A stretch of 64,000 nt of DNA. Origin: Paraburkholderia guartelaensis (GTDB lineage Bacteria > Pseudomonadota > Gammaproteobacteria > Burkholderiales > Burkholderiaceae). Positions 25,901 through 35,230 of the stretch are shown one piece after another. Every line of letters starts with the position of its first letter. Within the stretch, counting starts at the first letter, position 1. The notes under the pieces are model-generated. The model was given only the letters and a program-made list of their open reading frames with translations, had not been told where the DNA came from and searched no databases. The stretch spans positions 124,001 through 188,000 of the forward strand of contig NZ_SMOD01000008.1 in assembly GCF_004353905.1 (NCBI RefSeq), written 5' to 3'. A program made the position numbers and the translations under genes.

Positions 25901-28900
25901 GCTTCCTTCTTGCGGCGACGCAAGCGTTGATAGGCGCGGTCGAGCCACAGATAGATGACGGGTGTCGTGTAGAGCGTGAGCATCTGGCTGAACAGGAGCC
26001 CGCCGATGATCGAAATGCCGAGCGGCTTGCGAAATTCCGAGCCGTAGCCCGAACCGAACACGAGCGGCAACGCGCCGAGTATCGCGGCGCTCGTGGTCAT
26101 CATGATCGGGCGAAAGCGAATCAGCGCCGCGCGCTTGATGGCTTCTTCGGCGGCGAGCTTGCGTTCGCGCTCTTCGGTAATCGCGAAGTCGATCATCATG
26201 ATCGCGTTCTTCTTTACGATGCCGATCAGCAAAATCACGCCCACTAGCGCGATGATCGACAGTTGCGTGTGCGTGACGAGCAGCGCGATCAGCGCGCCCA
26301 CGCCTGCGGAGGGCAGTGTCGAAAGAATCGTGAGTGGATGCATGAGGTTTTCGTAGAGCATGCCGAGCACGATGTACACGGAAAGCAGCGCCGCCACGAT
26401 CAATAGGGGCTCGCTCGCCACCGCCTGCTGGAACACCTGTGCCGTGCCCGCAAAGTTGCCGGTGATGCTCGCGGGCATGCGCAGTTGCGCGACGGCGTCG
26501 TCGACCTCGCGTGTGGCTTCGCCGATCGAGGCACCGGGCGCGAGATTGAATGAAGCCGTGACGGCAGGGAAGGTGCCCTGATGATTGATCGAGATGGCGG
26601 TGCGGTCGATGGTGAAGTGCGCCACGGCCGCGAGCGGCACGAGGGCCTGGCCGTTCGAGAGCACCGCCGTCGAGGGCGTGTTCGTCGTGCTGCCGGGCCC
26701 GGCTACTGCGGCTGCCGAAGCGGCTGCAGCAGTAGCCGCCGCTTCGCTTGCCGAAGTCGCGACGCTCGCACCCGCTGGGCTGCCGTTGCCGCTCGATCCG
26801 TTCTGGCCCGAACTCGGCGCGCCCGCGGCCACGTAAATGCCCTTGAGCGCGGCGGGATTGGTCCAGTACTCGGGGGCGAGCTCCATGACGACGTGGTACT
26901 GATTGGCCGACCGGTAGATCGTCGAGACTTGCCGCTGCCCGAACGCGTCATAAAGCGCGTTGTCGATCGAACTGAAGTTCACGCCAAGGCGCGCCGCCGC
27001 ATCGCGGTTCACGCCCACGGTGGCCTGCATGCTGTTGTCCTGCTGGTCCGTGTTGACGTCTTCGAGTATCGGCATCTTGTGCATCTGCGCGACCACCTTC
27101 GGCACCCACTTGTCGAGGTCGCCCTGGTCGTCGGCGGTCAGCGTGTACTGGTATTGCGCTGCGCTCTGGCGGCCGCCCACGGTGATGTCCTGCGCCGATT
27201 GCAGGTAGAGCCTCGCGCCCGGAATGTCGCCGAGCGTGCGGCGGATCTGCGCGATGACCTGGTCGGCGCTCACATGGCGCACGCCGAGCGGCTTGAGCGT
27301 AACGAACAGCAGCGCCGTGTTGATCGCGTTCGTGCCGCCTATGAAGCCGCCCACGGCCTGAACGTTAGGATTCGCAAGCACCTGCTTCGAGATGGCCTGA
27401 AACTTCTGCTGCATCAGCCGGTACGAAATGCTCTGCGACGCCTGGATCGAACCAATGAGCCGCCCCGTGTCCTCCTGCGGAAAGAAGCCCTTGGGCACGA
27501 CCACGTAGAGCATCACGTTGAGCGCGAGTACGAGGATCGTGACGATGCCCATCAAGAGCGGATGGCGGATCACCCAGCCCAGCGTGCGGGCGTAGAAGCG
27601 GTGAAAGCGCGAATCGGGGTATTCCTCTTCGTTGTGGCCCGCGTGTTCCCCGCGCAGCGCCACGCTCGAAAGCATCGGCGTGACCGTGAGCGAGATCAGC
27701 ATCGACATGATGATCGCCACGGAAAGCGACACGGAGAACTCGCGAAAGAGCCGCCCGACGATGCCGCCCATCAACAAGAGCGGGATGAACACGGCAACGA
27801 GCGAGACGCTGATCGTGAGCACCGTGAAGCCCACTTCGCGCGCGCCCTGCAACGCGGCCTGCACGGGCGGCTCGCCGCGTTCCAGATGCCGCATGATGTT
27901 TTCGACCACGACGATGGCGTCGTCCACCACGAAGCCGGTGGAGATCGTGAGCGCCATCAGCGAGAGGTTGTTCAGGCTGAAACCGAGGAAGTACATCACG
28001 CCGAAGGTGCCCAGCAGCGAGAGCGGCACGACGATGGCGGGCACGAGCGTCGTGCGCCAGCTGCGGAAGAACGCGAACGTCACCGCGGTCACGAGCAGGA
28101 TGGAGATCATCAGCGTGACTTCGACGTCGAAGAGCGAGGCGCGGATCGTCGTCGTGCGGTCCATCAGGATATTCAGCTTGATGGTCGGCAGGATCGAGGC
28201 TTCGAGAAAGGGCAGCTCGGCCTTGACGTTGTCCACCGTGTCGATGACGTTCGCGCCCGGCTCCTTGTAGACGATCAGGAGTACGGCCGGTTTGCCGTCG
28301 GAGAGCCCGTAGTTCTCCAGGTTCTCCACGTCCTGGCGCACGTAGCCGAGATCGGAAATGTGCACCACGTCGTTGCCGACGCGCTTGACGATGATCGGCG
28401 CGTAGTCGGCGGGGTTGTACAGCATGTCGTTCGCGCCGATCGTATACGAGACGCCCGCGAGGGCGGCGGAACCCTTCGGCAAGTCCGCGTTCGCATTGGC
28501 GATCGCCGTGCGGATCTGTTCGAGGCTCACGCCATAGTGGCTCACGCGGTCGGGGTTCAGCTCGACGCGCACGGCGGGCAGTGCGCCGCCGCCCACGGTC
28601 ACGTCGCCCACGCCCGGCGTTTGCAGCAGCTTTTGCTGCAGCACGGTCGAGGCGGCGTCGTAGAGCTGCCCGCGCGTGGCCGAGTCGGAGGTGAGGCTGA
28701 TGATGAGAATCGGCGCGTCGGCGGGATTGACCTTGCGATAGGTCGGGTTGCCGTCGAGGTTCGCGGGCAGGTTGGTGCGCGCCGCGTTGATGGCCGCCTG
28801 CACGTCGCGCGCTGCACCGTCGATATTGCGATTCAGGTCGAACTGCATCGTGATGCGCGTGGCGCCGAGCGAGCTGACCGAGGTCATCTGCGTGATGCCC

Positions 28901-29124
28901 GCAATCTGGCCGAACTGGCGCTCGAGCGGCGTGGCCACCGAAGTCGCCACGGTGTTCGGATCGGCGCCCGGCAAGTGCGCGGTCACGTTGATGGTCGGAA
29001 AGTCGATCTCGGGCAGCGGCGCGACCGGCAGCAGCTTGAACGCGAGCATGCCGAAGAGCGCGATGCCCACGGCGATCAACGTGGTCGCGATGGGGCGGCG
29101 GATGAACGGTTCGGAGAGGTTCAT
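25897..29124 (-). CDS. mdtC: RND efflux permease, MdtC-like, with low-complexity insert
   Basis: The 1075-residue inner-membrane pump has the RND layout: two halves, each with six helices and a large periplasmic loop. The proton-relay Asp pair is in helix 4 (GFVVDDAIVVVENIM). The order MdtA-MdtB-MdtC-outer-membrane factor and the similarity of the two pumps identify a heteromultimeric MdtBC-type system, which in E. coli exports novobiocin, bile salts and flavonoids. The second periplasmic domain carries an extra Ser/Ala/Gly-rich stretch of about 50 residues (26674-26829), making it longer than the usual 1025-1040. The upstream pump gene ends six bases before its start. Confidence 0.93.
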   Translation of the reverse strand: MNLSEPFIRRPIATTLIAVGIALFGMLAFKLLPVAPLPEIDFPTINVTAHLPGADPNTVATSVATPLERQFGQIAGITQMTSVSSLGATRITMQFDLNRNIDGAARDVQAAINAARTNLPANLDGNPTYRKVNPADAPILIISLTSDSATRGQLYDAASTVLQQKLLQTPGVGDVTVGGGALPAVRVELNPDRVSHYGVSLEQIRTAIANANADLPKGSAALAGVSYTIGANDMLYNPADYAPIIVKRVGNDVVHISDLGYVRQDVENLENYGLSDGKPAVLLIVYKEPGANVIDTVDNVKAELPFLEASILPTIKLNILMDRTTTIRASLFDVEVTLMISILLVTAVTFAFFRSWRTTLVPAIVVPLSLLGTFGVMYFLGFSLNNLSLMALTISTGFVVDDAIVVVENIMRHLERGEPPVQAALQGAREVGFTVLTISVSLVAVFIPLLLMGGIVGRLFREFSVSLSVAIIMSMLISLTVTPMLSSVALRGEHAGHNEEEYPDSRFHRFYARTLGWVIRHPLLMGIVTILVLALNVMLYVVVPKGFFPQEDTGRLIGSIQASQSISYRLMQQKFQAISKQVLANPNVQAVGGFIGGTNAINTALLFVTLKPLGVRHVSADQVIAQIRRTLGDIPGARLYLQSAQDITVGGRQSAAQYQYTLTADDQGDLDKWVPKVVAQMHKMPILEDVNTDQQDNSMQATVGVNRDAAARLGVNFSSIDNALYDAFGQRQVSTIYRSANQYHVVMELAPEYWTNPAALKGIYVAAGAPSSGQNGSSGNGSPAGASVATSASEAAATAAAASAAAVAGPGSTTNTPSTAVLSNGQALVPLAAVAHFTIDRTAISINHQGTFPAVTASFNLAPGASIGEATREVDDAVAQLRMPASITGNFAGTAQVFQQAVASEPLLIVAALLSVYIVLGMLYENLMHPLTILSTLPSAGVGALIALLVTHTQLSIIALVGVILLIGIVKKNAIMMIDFAITEERERKLAAEEAIKRAALIRFRPIMMTTSAAILGALPLVFGSGYGSEFRKPLGISIIGGLLFSQMLTLYTTPVIYLWLDRAYQRLRRRKKEA

Positions 29125-29130
29125 TGCCGC

Positions 29131-32100
29131 TTACTCCGTCGCCGTATCCGATGCCGCACTGGATGCATTCCCTGCGCGCTTGCTGAAGAAGTCCTCCACG
29201 CGGTGCAGCGCGAGATACATCACCGGCGTCGAAAAGAGCGTGAGCAACTGGCTCACGATCAAGCCGCCGATGATCGCGATGCCGAGCGGATGCCGCAGCT
29301 CCGAGCCCATGCCGGTGCCGAACGCGAGCGGCACCGCGCCGAACAGGGACGCCATGGTGGTCATGAGAATCGGCCGGAAGCGCAGCTCGGCGGCGCGCTG
29401 GATCGCCTCGACGGCAGGGAGCCCTTCGTTGCGCTCGAGTTCCAGCGCGAAGTCGATCATCATGATCGCGTTCTTCATGACGATGCCGATCAGGAGCACG
29501 ATGCCGATCAGCCCGATGATGTCGAACTGCGTGCCGGTGAGCACGAGCGCTGCGAGCGCGCCGAGCGCGGCGGAGGGCAGCGTGGAAAGAATCGTGACCG
29601 GATGGATGAAGCTCTCGTACAGAATGCCGAGCATCAAATACACGACGATGATCGCGGCCGCCACGAGAAACGCCTCGTTCGCAAGCGACGCCTGGAACGT
29701 GGCCGCCGAGCCTTCGAGCGAGGCCTGCACGGTCTGCGGCAGGCCGATGCGCTGCTCGACGTCCTTCAGATGCGCGAGCGCCGTGCCGAGCGTGTAGCCG
29801 GGCGCGAGATTGAACGACACGTCGGCGTAAGGGAACTGGCCCTGCCGGTTGATCGTCACGGGTGCGGGCACGAGCTTCATGGTCGCCATGGAGGCGAGCG
29901 GCGCCACACCGCCCGACGACGTGTCGACGTAAAGACCGTCGAGCACATGCGCGACTGAGTTCGAGGTCGCGTCCGCCGCGAGCACGACGTGATACTGGTT
30001 CAGTTGCGTGTAGATCGTCGAGACCTGGCGCTGACCGTAGGCGTCATATAGAACGTCGTCGATCGCTTGAGGCGTGATGCCGAGGCGCGAGGCGCTCGCA
30101 CGGTCGAACGTGAGCTGGATCTGGTTGCCCTGTTGCATGGCCTGGCTTTGCACGTCGGCGAACGCGGGGTCCGCGCGCAGCGCGGCAATCAACTTGCCGG
30201 TCCAGAGGTCGAGCACGGCGGGGTCGGTCGCCTGCAGGCCCACGCGGTAGCTCGTGGTGGAGATCGTGTCGTCGAGCGTGAGGTCCTGCACCGGGTGCAG
30301 GAAGAGGCGCATGCCGGCGTCGCTGGCGGTGGAGTCCGAGAGGCGACGAATCACGGCAGTGCTGCTGTCGCGATCGCCCTTGTCCTTCAGGTTGATGAGA
30401 ATGGTCCCCTGGTTGAGCGTGGGGCTCGTCTGGTTGATGCCGATGAACGACGAGAGGCTCGCGACCGCCGGGTCCTTGAGAATCTGCGCGACCAGTTGTT
30501 CCTGCTTCTGCACCATGTACGGAAACGAAATGCCCGGCGCGGCCTGCGAGATGCCTTCGATGAGGCCCGTATCTTGCTCGGGAAAAAAGCCTTTGGGCAT
30601 CAGGAACAGGATTGCGAAGGTCAGCGCCGCCGTTGCCGCCACGGAAAGCAGCGTGAGCCCGCGATGCGCCAGCACCCAACCCAGCGCCTTCACGTAACGC
30701 GCGTTGATCTTGTCGAAGAAGTCGGCGCGCTGCGTTTGTTCGTGCTCCGCGTCGTGCGCCTTGAACATGCGCGAGCACATCATCGGCGTGAGCGTGAGCG
30801 AAACGAACGCCGAGATCACGATGGCAATGGCGAGCGTGAGCGCGAACTCGCGAAAGAGCCGCCCGACCACGTCGCCCATGAAGAGCAGCGGAATCATTAC
30901 CGCGATCAACGATACGGAGAGCGAAACGATCGTGAAACCGATCTGTTTCGCGCCCTTGAGTGCCGCTTCGCGCGGCAGCTCGCCCATTTCCAGGTAACGT
31001 GTGATGTTCTCGATCATCACGATCGCGTCGTCCACCACGAAGCCGGTCGCCACGGTGAGCGACATCAGCGTGAGGTTGTTCAGCGAGAAGCCGAGACCGT
31101 AGGCCACCGCAAGCGTGCCGATGAGCGAGAGCGGCACCGTGACCGCCGGAATGACTGTAGCCGCGAGCTTGCGCAGGAAGATGAAGATCACCATCACCAC
31201 GAGCGCCACGGCCACGCCGAGTTCGTATTCGACGTCGCGCACCGAGGCGCGGATCGTTTGCGTGCGGTCGGTAAGCACGGCCACCTTGAGCGTGCCCGGC
31301 AGGCTCGCGCGCAGCTGGGGCAAGACCTTCTGCACGCGGTCCACCACGTCGATCACGTTTGCGCCCGGCTGGCGCTGGATGTTGAGCACGATCGAGGGCT
31401 TGTCGTTGGTCCACGCGGCCTGGCGCACGTCTTCCGCACCGTTCACGGGATGCGCCACCTGCGAGAGGCGGATGGGCGCGCCGTTCTTGTAGGCGATTAC
31501 GAGGTCCGTATAAGCATCGGCGCTCTGCAACTGATCGTTCGCGCCGATCGAGTACGACTGGTAACGGCCGTCCAGATTGCCCTTCGCCTGATTCACGTTG
31601 GCGTCGGCGAGCGCGGTGCGCACGTCGTCGAGCGACATGCCGAGTGAATTGAGCGCGCCTGTGTTCGTCTCCACGCGCACCGCGGGGCGCTGCCCGCCGC
31701 TGATCGTCACGAGCCCCACGCCCGAGATCTGCGAGATCTTTTGTGCGAGGCGCGTGTCGGCGAGGTCTTCGATCTTCGTGAGCGGCAGCGTATCGCTCGT
31801 GAGCGAGAGCGTGAGCACCGGCGCATCGGCCGGGTTCACCTTGCTGTACACCGGCGGGTAGGGCAGGTTGGCGGGCAGGTAGCTCGCCGAGGCGTTGATG
31901 GCAGCCTGCACCTCCTGCTCGGCGACGTCGAGCGAGAGCGAAAGATCGAATTCGAGCGTGATGACGGAAACGCCGTTCGAACTCGTGGAGTTCATCGACT
32001 TGAGGCCCGCCATTTCGCCGAGCTGCACTTCGAGCGGGGCAGTGATGGAGGAACTCACCACGTCGGGCGCGGCGCCGGGGTACTGCGTGTAGACCTGAAT

Positions 32101-32232
32101 GGTCGGGTAGTCGACTTCGGGCAGCGCGGAAACGGGCAGCAGGTGGTAGCCGAGCAGGCCGGCGAGCAGCACCGCCACCATGAGGAGCGAAGTGGCGATC
32201 GGTCGCTCGATGAACGGGCGCGAGATATTCAT
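29131..32232 (-). CDS. mdtB: RND efflux permease, MdtB-like
   Basis: The 1033-residue pump has the normal length of MdtB. It shows the N-terminal MNISRPFIERPIATSLLMVA start and the helix 4 Asp pair (GFVVDDAIVMIENI). The conserved FALTLAIAIVISAFVSLTLTP block comes later. It lies 12 bases after the adaptor gene and six before the MdtC-like gene. In the E. coli system two MdtB and one MdtC form the functional trimer; the same is expected here by homology. Confidence 0.95.
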   Translation of the reverse strand: MNISRPFIERPIATSLLMVAVLLAGLLGYHLLPVSALPEVDYPTIQVYTQYPGAAPDVVSSSITAPLEVQLGEMAGLKSMNSTSSNGVSVITLEFDLSLSLDVAEQEVQAAINASASYLPANLPYPPVYSKVNPADAPVLTLSLTSDTLPLTKIEDLADTRLAQKISQISGVGLVTISGGQRPAVRVETNTGALNSLGMSLDDVRTALADANVNQAKGNLDGRYQSYSIGANDQLQSADAYTDLVIAYKNGAPIRLSQVAHPVNGAEDVRQAAWTNDKPSIVLNIQRQPGANVIDVVDRVQKVLPQLRASLPGTLKVAVLTDRTQTIRASVRDVEYELGVAVALVVMVIFIFLRKLAATVIPAVTVPLSLIGTLAVAYGLGFSLNNLTLMSLTVATGFVVDDAIVMIENITRYLEMGELPREAALKGAKQIGFTIVSLSVSLIAVMIPLLFMGDVVGRLFREFALTLAIAIVISAFVSLTLTPMMCSRMFKAHDAEHEQTQRADFFDKINARYVKALGWVLAHRGLTLLSVAATAALTFAILFLMPKGFFPEQDTGLIEGISQAAPGISFPYMVQKQEQLVAQILKDPAVASLSSFIGINQTSPTLNQGTILINLKDKGDRDSSTAVIRRLSDSTASDAGMRLFLHPVQDLTLDDTISTTSYRVGLQATDPAVLDLWTGKLIAALRADPAFADVQSQAMQQGNQIQLTFDRASASRLGITPQAIDDVLYDAYGQRQVSTIYTQLNQYHVVLAADATSNSVAHVLDGLYVDTSSGGVAPLASMATMKLVPAPVTINRQGQFPYADVSFNLAPGYTLGTALAHLKDVEQRIGLPQTVQASLEGSAATFQASLANEAFLVAAAIIVVYLMLGILYESFIHPVTILSTLPSAALGALAALVLTGTQFDIIGLIGIVLLIGIVMKNAIMMIDFALELERNEGLPAVEAIQRAAELRFRPILMTTMASLFGAVPLAFGTGMGSELRHPLGIAIIGGLIVSQLLTLFSTPVMYLALHRVEDFFSKRAGNASSAASDTATE

Positions 32233-32244
32233 GGGCGCGCCCTG

Positions 32245-33414
32245 TCAATGCATGGTTGACGAGGCGGCCGAAGCCGACGACGCGGGCGATGCAGCTGAAA
32301 CCACGCGCACCAGCGTGCCGTTGTCGAGCTTGTCCGCGCCGTCGGTGACGACGCGCTCGCCGGGCTTCACGCCGCCGCCAAGAATCGCAGTGTCGTCGCC
32401 GGTCACGGGGCCCGCCTTCACGTTGCGCAGCACGGCCTTGTTGCCCGCGCCCACCACGAACACGAAGTCGCCGTTCGTGCCGTGCTGGATCGCCGCCGTG
32501 GGGATCACGGGGTTCTGGTCGAGCGTGTCGGCCTGCATGCGTGCGTTCACGAACTGGTTCGGAAAGAGCGCGTCGCCCGCATGGTCGAACTGCGCGCGCA
32601 CCTTGACCGTGCCCGTGGTCGTGTCGACCTGGTTGTCGAGCGCGAGCAGCGCGCCGGTAGCGAGCAGCTTGCGTTTGTCGCGATCCCAGGCGAACACCTT
32701 CACGGGGCCGCGCGCCATCGCGGCGTGAATCTGGCCGAGGTAGTCCTCAGGCACCGCGAAAATCACCGTGGCGGGGTCGAGCTGCGTGATGACGGCCATG
32801 CCGGTGGTGCTCGTGGTCGTCACGTAGTTGCCCGGATCGACGAGGCGCAGGCCGATCACGCCATCCACGGGCGAGGTGATCGTGCAGTAGTCCACCTGGA
32901 CCTGGAGGTTCTTCACATTGCCGGTGTCGGCCGTGACTGTGCCTTCGTCCTGCTTGACCGTGGCCGCCTGCGTATCGAGCGTTTGCTGCGTGATCGAGCC
33001 GACCTTGATGAGCGTCTGGTAGCGCTGCAGGTTCAGACGGTCGTTGGCGAGCGTCGCCTGGTCGTGCACGAGCGTGCCCTGGGCCTGCTGAAGCTGCGCT
33101 TCGAGCTGGCGCGAGTCGATGTGCGCGATCACCTGGCCTTTCTTGACGTGCTGGCCTTCCTGGAAATTGACCGAATCGAGAATGCCGTTGACCTGGGTGA
33201 TCAGCGTGACCGTGCGGATGGCCGTGACGGTGCCGAGCGCATCGATATAAACCGGCACGTCGGCCAGCTTCACGGCAACGGCCGAAACAGGAATGCCGCG
33301 CGGCGCGGCCGCGGTGGTGGCGGCGGGACGCCGGCCATAAAAGAACCACGCTGCGAAAGCGATGAGCAGCACCGCGACGGCCAGCGCTGCCCAGCTGATG
33401 TGTTTTCTTTTCAT
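32245..33414 (-). CDS. mdtA: RND periplasmic adaptor (membrane fusion protein), MdtA-like
   Basis: The 389-residue protein has a short cytoplasmic start and one membrane anchor (ISWAALAVAVLLIAFAAWFF). The lipoyl half-motifs, an alpha-hairpin (LEAQLQQAQGTLVHDQATLA) and beta-barrel/proximal domains follow, as in MdtA/AcrA. The second lipoyl half is at TITSPVDGVIGLRLVDPGNY. It links the pump to the outer-membrane channel. I chose the ATG at 33414 (MKRKHISW); the longer frame lacks a signal. It heads the efflux operon, and a sigma-54 promoter match lies about 100 bases upstream. Confidence 0.95.
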   Translation of the reverse strand: MKRKHISWAALAVAVLLIAFAAWFFYGRRPAATTAAAPRGIPVSAVAVKLADVPVYIDALGTVTAIRTVTLITQVNGILDSVNFQEGQHVKKGQVIAHIDSRQLEAQLQQAQGTLVHDQATLANDRLNLQRYQTLIKVGSITQQTLDTQAATVKQDEGTVTADTGNVKNLQVQVDYCTITSPVDGVIGLRLVDPGNYVTTTSTTGMAVITQLDPATVIFAVPEDYLGQIHAAMARGPVKVFAWDRDKRKLLATGALLALDNQVDTTTGTVKVRAQFDHAGDALFPNQFVNARMQADTLDQNPVIPTAAIQHGTNGDFVFVVGAGNKAVLRNVKAGPVTGDDTAILGGGVKPGERVVTDGADKLDNGTLVRVVSAASPASSASAASSTMH

Positions 33415-33516
33415 AACGCCTCGTTCAGGAACCCTTGAGCGCGCTGCCATCGCCGGGCGGGTTTGAATCGGCCGATCTGAACCACACGGTGAGGCGTAAA
33501 ACGCGCGTAGTGCTCT

Positions 33517-33531
33517 GCAAGGGCTATGCCA
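33517..33531 (-). promoter_or_regulatory. Sigma-54 promoter candidate for the RND operon
   Basis: On the minus strand the site reads TGGCAT-AGCCC-TTGC, nine of ten bases of TGGCAC-N5-TTGC with exact GG-N10-GC spacing. Transcription would start near 33506, leaving a leader of about 92 bases to the adaptor start. The adjacent divergent genes encode an NtrC-type activator, the class that sigma-54 promoters need. Confidence 0.65.
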
Positions 33532-33593
33532 ACGAGGGTCAGACGATGCGCTATGGGTTTGCAGCGGTTCCGCTTGCGCCGCCAAGCCGAGGT

Positions 33594-33624
33594 TGTCGTG
33601 AAAGCCAACAGGCGGTGTCGTGAA
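33594..33624. promoter_or_regulatory. Direct repeat, candidate activator-binding site
   Basis: TGTCGTGAA occurs at 33594-33602 and again at 33616-33624, 22 bases apart, which is two helical turns. The repeats lie about 65-95 bases upstream of the sigma-54 site at 33517, where NtrC-type activators usually bind. Their role is inference. Confidence 0.4.
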
Positions 33625-33751
33625 TCAGGACAAAAAGGGGCGCTAAGTTATCGGCGTGGCCGGCGCGTGGGCCGGCGCTGGCCTGGCATGGCTTTCGCAT
33701 CGCATAATGCCCCGTCCCTCATCACGACCCGAAACCGGAAACTGGACCGAT

Positions 33752-35230
33752 ATGCTCCGATCCCTGCGCGGCCGGCTGATCCTGCTGCTCGTTCTGCTAG
33801 TGGGCGCGGCGCTGTCCACCGGCATCCTGATGATTGGGCTCTTTCACCAGTCGGCGGCCGCGCAACTCGGCCAGGCCGCCGCCGAGAACAGCCGCGCCTG
33901 CGATGCGATTGCGGCCTCCTACCGCGCTTTCAGTGCGGCTCACCCGGAAAAGGTCGCGGCGCTCGACGGCAAAGCAGGCGACGCGTTGCGCGAGCACCTG
34001 AACGACCTCGTGGCCGTGTCGCTGCGCACGCGGCCCGGCGTGCAGGGCGGCGTCTGGAGCCGCGACGCGGGCTCGCTCGCCTATGCCTATCCGACTTACG
34101 TGGGCGCGGTGCAGCGCACGGACCCGCCTGCCGGCGAGCTGCCGCGCATCCGCACGCTCAACGAGGCGGCGCTTGCGGGCGACCACGCGACGAGTATGCG
34201 CATCAGCGGCCAGACGCAAACGCTGCTGCTGTCGGCTTGCCCGCTGCCGGGGCCGGTTCCGCACCTCACTGCCTGGACCATGAGCTGGACGCTCACGTTC
34301 GCGGGCCGCAGCTATCACCAGCTGATGGCGGGCCTCGGCGTGCTGCTCGTGACGGTGCTCGCGGCGGCTGCGCTGCTCACGCATCTGACGGTCACGTGGT
34401 CGCGCCATGTCTCGCAGATCGAAAGCGCGCTCAATGCCTACGACGTTGCCGAACTGCCCGTGTTGCCCGCCACGCGCGAGCGCGAGCTCGACCGCATCGT
34501 GCTCGCGCTGAACGAGGCGGCGCGCAGGCTTGCCGCAGCACGCCAGCGCGCCGATACGCTCGCGCGCCAGATGGCGAGCGCCGAGCGCATGGCCGCGATC
34601 GGCCGCGTGGCGGCGGGCGTGGCGCACGAGATCCGCAATCCCATTGCGGCCATGCGGCTGAAGGCGGAGAGCGCCGTGGCGGCGGGCCCCGAGCGTCAGC
34701 CCCAGGCGCTGCAGGTGATCCTCGGGCAGATCGAGCGCCTCGACGCGCTGGTGCGCCGCCTGCTGAGCATTACCGAGCACGACGAGCCCAAGCGCGAGCA
34801 GGTCGCGGTCGGCCCGTTCCTTGACGCCCGCCTCGCCCAGCACGTGGAGGTGGCGTCGGCGAAGCAGGTTACGATGACACGCACGGGCGACTTGCAAGAG
34901 GCCCGCTTCGATCCCGACCAGATGCAGCGCGCGCTCGACAACCTGATCCTCAACGCGATTCATGCGGCGCCGCCCGGCAGCCGCATCGAAGTGAGCGCGC
35001 GTCATGCGCCGGAAGGCGCGGTGTTCGCCGTGCGCGACGAGGGCGCCGGGCCGCCCGCCGCGATCCTCGATCACCTGTTCGAGCCGTTCGTGACCGGCCG
35101 CCCGGACGGCACGGGCCTCGGCCTCTCGATCGTGCGCGAAGTGGCGGAGGCGCACGGCGGCGTGGCGCGCTTCACCCGTAGCGCTCGCGGAACGTCTTTT
35201 GAAATGGTGCTGCCATGGCCCACATCCTGA
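33752..35230 (+). CDS. Two-component sensor histidine kinase
   Basis: The 492-residue kinase has two membrane helices (about 8-30 and 190-212) around a periplasmic sensor part of about 160 residues. A HAMP-like linker comes next, then the phospho-acceptor His292 in GVAHEIRNPIAAM and the ATPase boxes (N box NLILNAIHAAPPGS, G2 box DGTGLGLSIVREV). I prefer the ATG at 33752 (MLRSLRGRLILL), which puts the first helix at the N-terminus; upstream starts at 33707 and 33656 are possible. It overlaps the response-regulator gene by 16 bases. Divergence from the RND operon suggests it senses an efflux substrate or envelope stress. Confidence 0.92.
   Translation: MLRSLRGRLILLLVLLVGAALSTGILMIGLFHQSAAAQLGQAAAENSRACDAIAASYRAFSAAHPEKVAALDGKAGDALREHLNDLVAVSLRTRPGVQGGVWSRDAGSLAYAYPTYVGAVQRTDPPAGELPRIRTLNEAALAGDHATSMRISGQTQTLLLSACPLPGPVPHLTAWTMSWTLTFAGRSYHQLMAGLGVLLVTVLAAAALLTHLTVTWSRHVSQIESALNAYDVAELPVLPATRERELDRIVLALNEAARRLAAARQRADTLARQMASAERMAAIGRVAAGVAHEIRNPIAAMRLKAESAVAAGPERQPQALQVILGQIERLDALVRRLLSITEHDEPKREQVAVGPFLDARLAQHVEVASAKQVTMTRTGDLQEARFDPDQMQRALDNLILNAIHAAPPGSRIEVSARHAPEGAVFAVRDEGAGPPAAILDHLFEPFVTGRPDGTGLGLSIVREVAEAHGGVARFTRSARGTSFEMVLPWPTS

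Noticed and set aside
26581..29958. Very long open frame on the plus strand opposite the RND genes
   Set aside because: It is His/Arg/Glu-rich low-complexity sequence typical of the antisense of GC-rich genes; the minus strand encodes two complete RND pumps.
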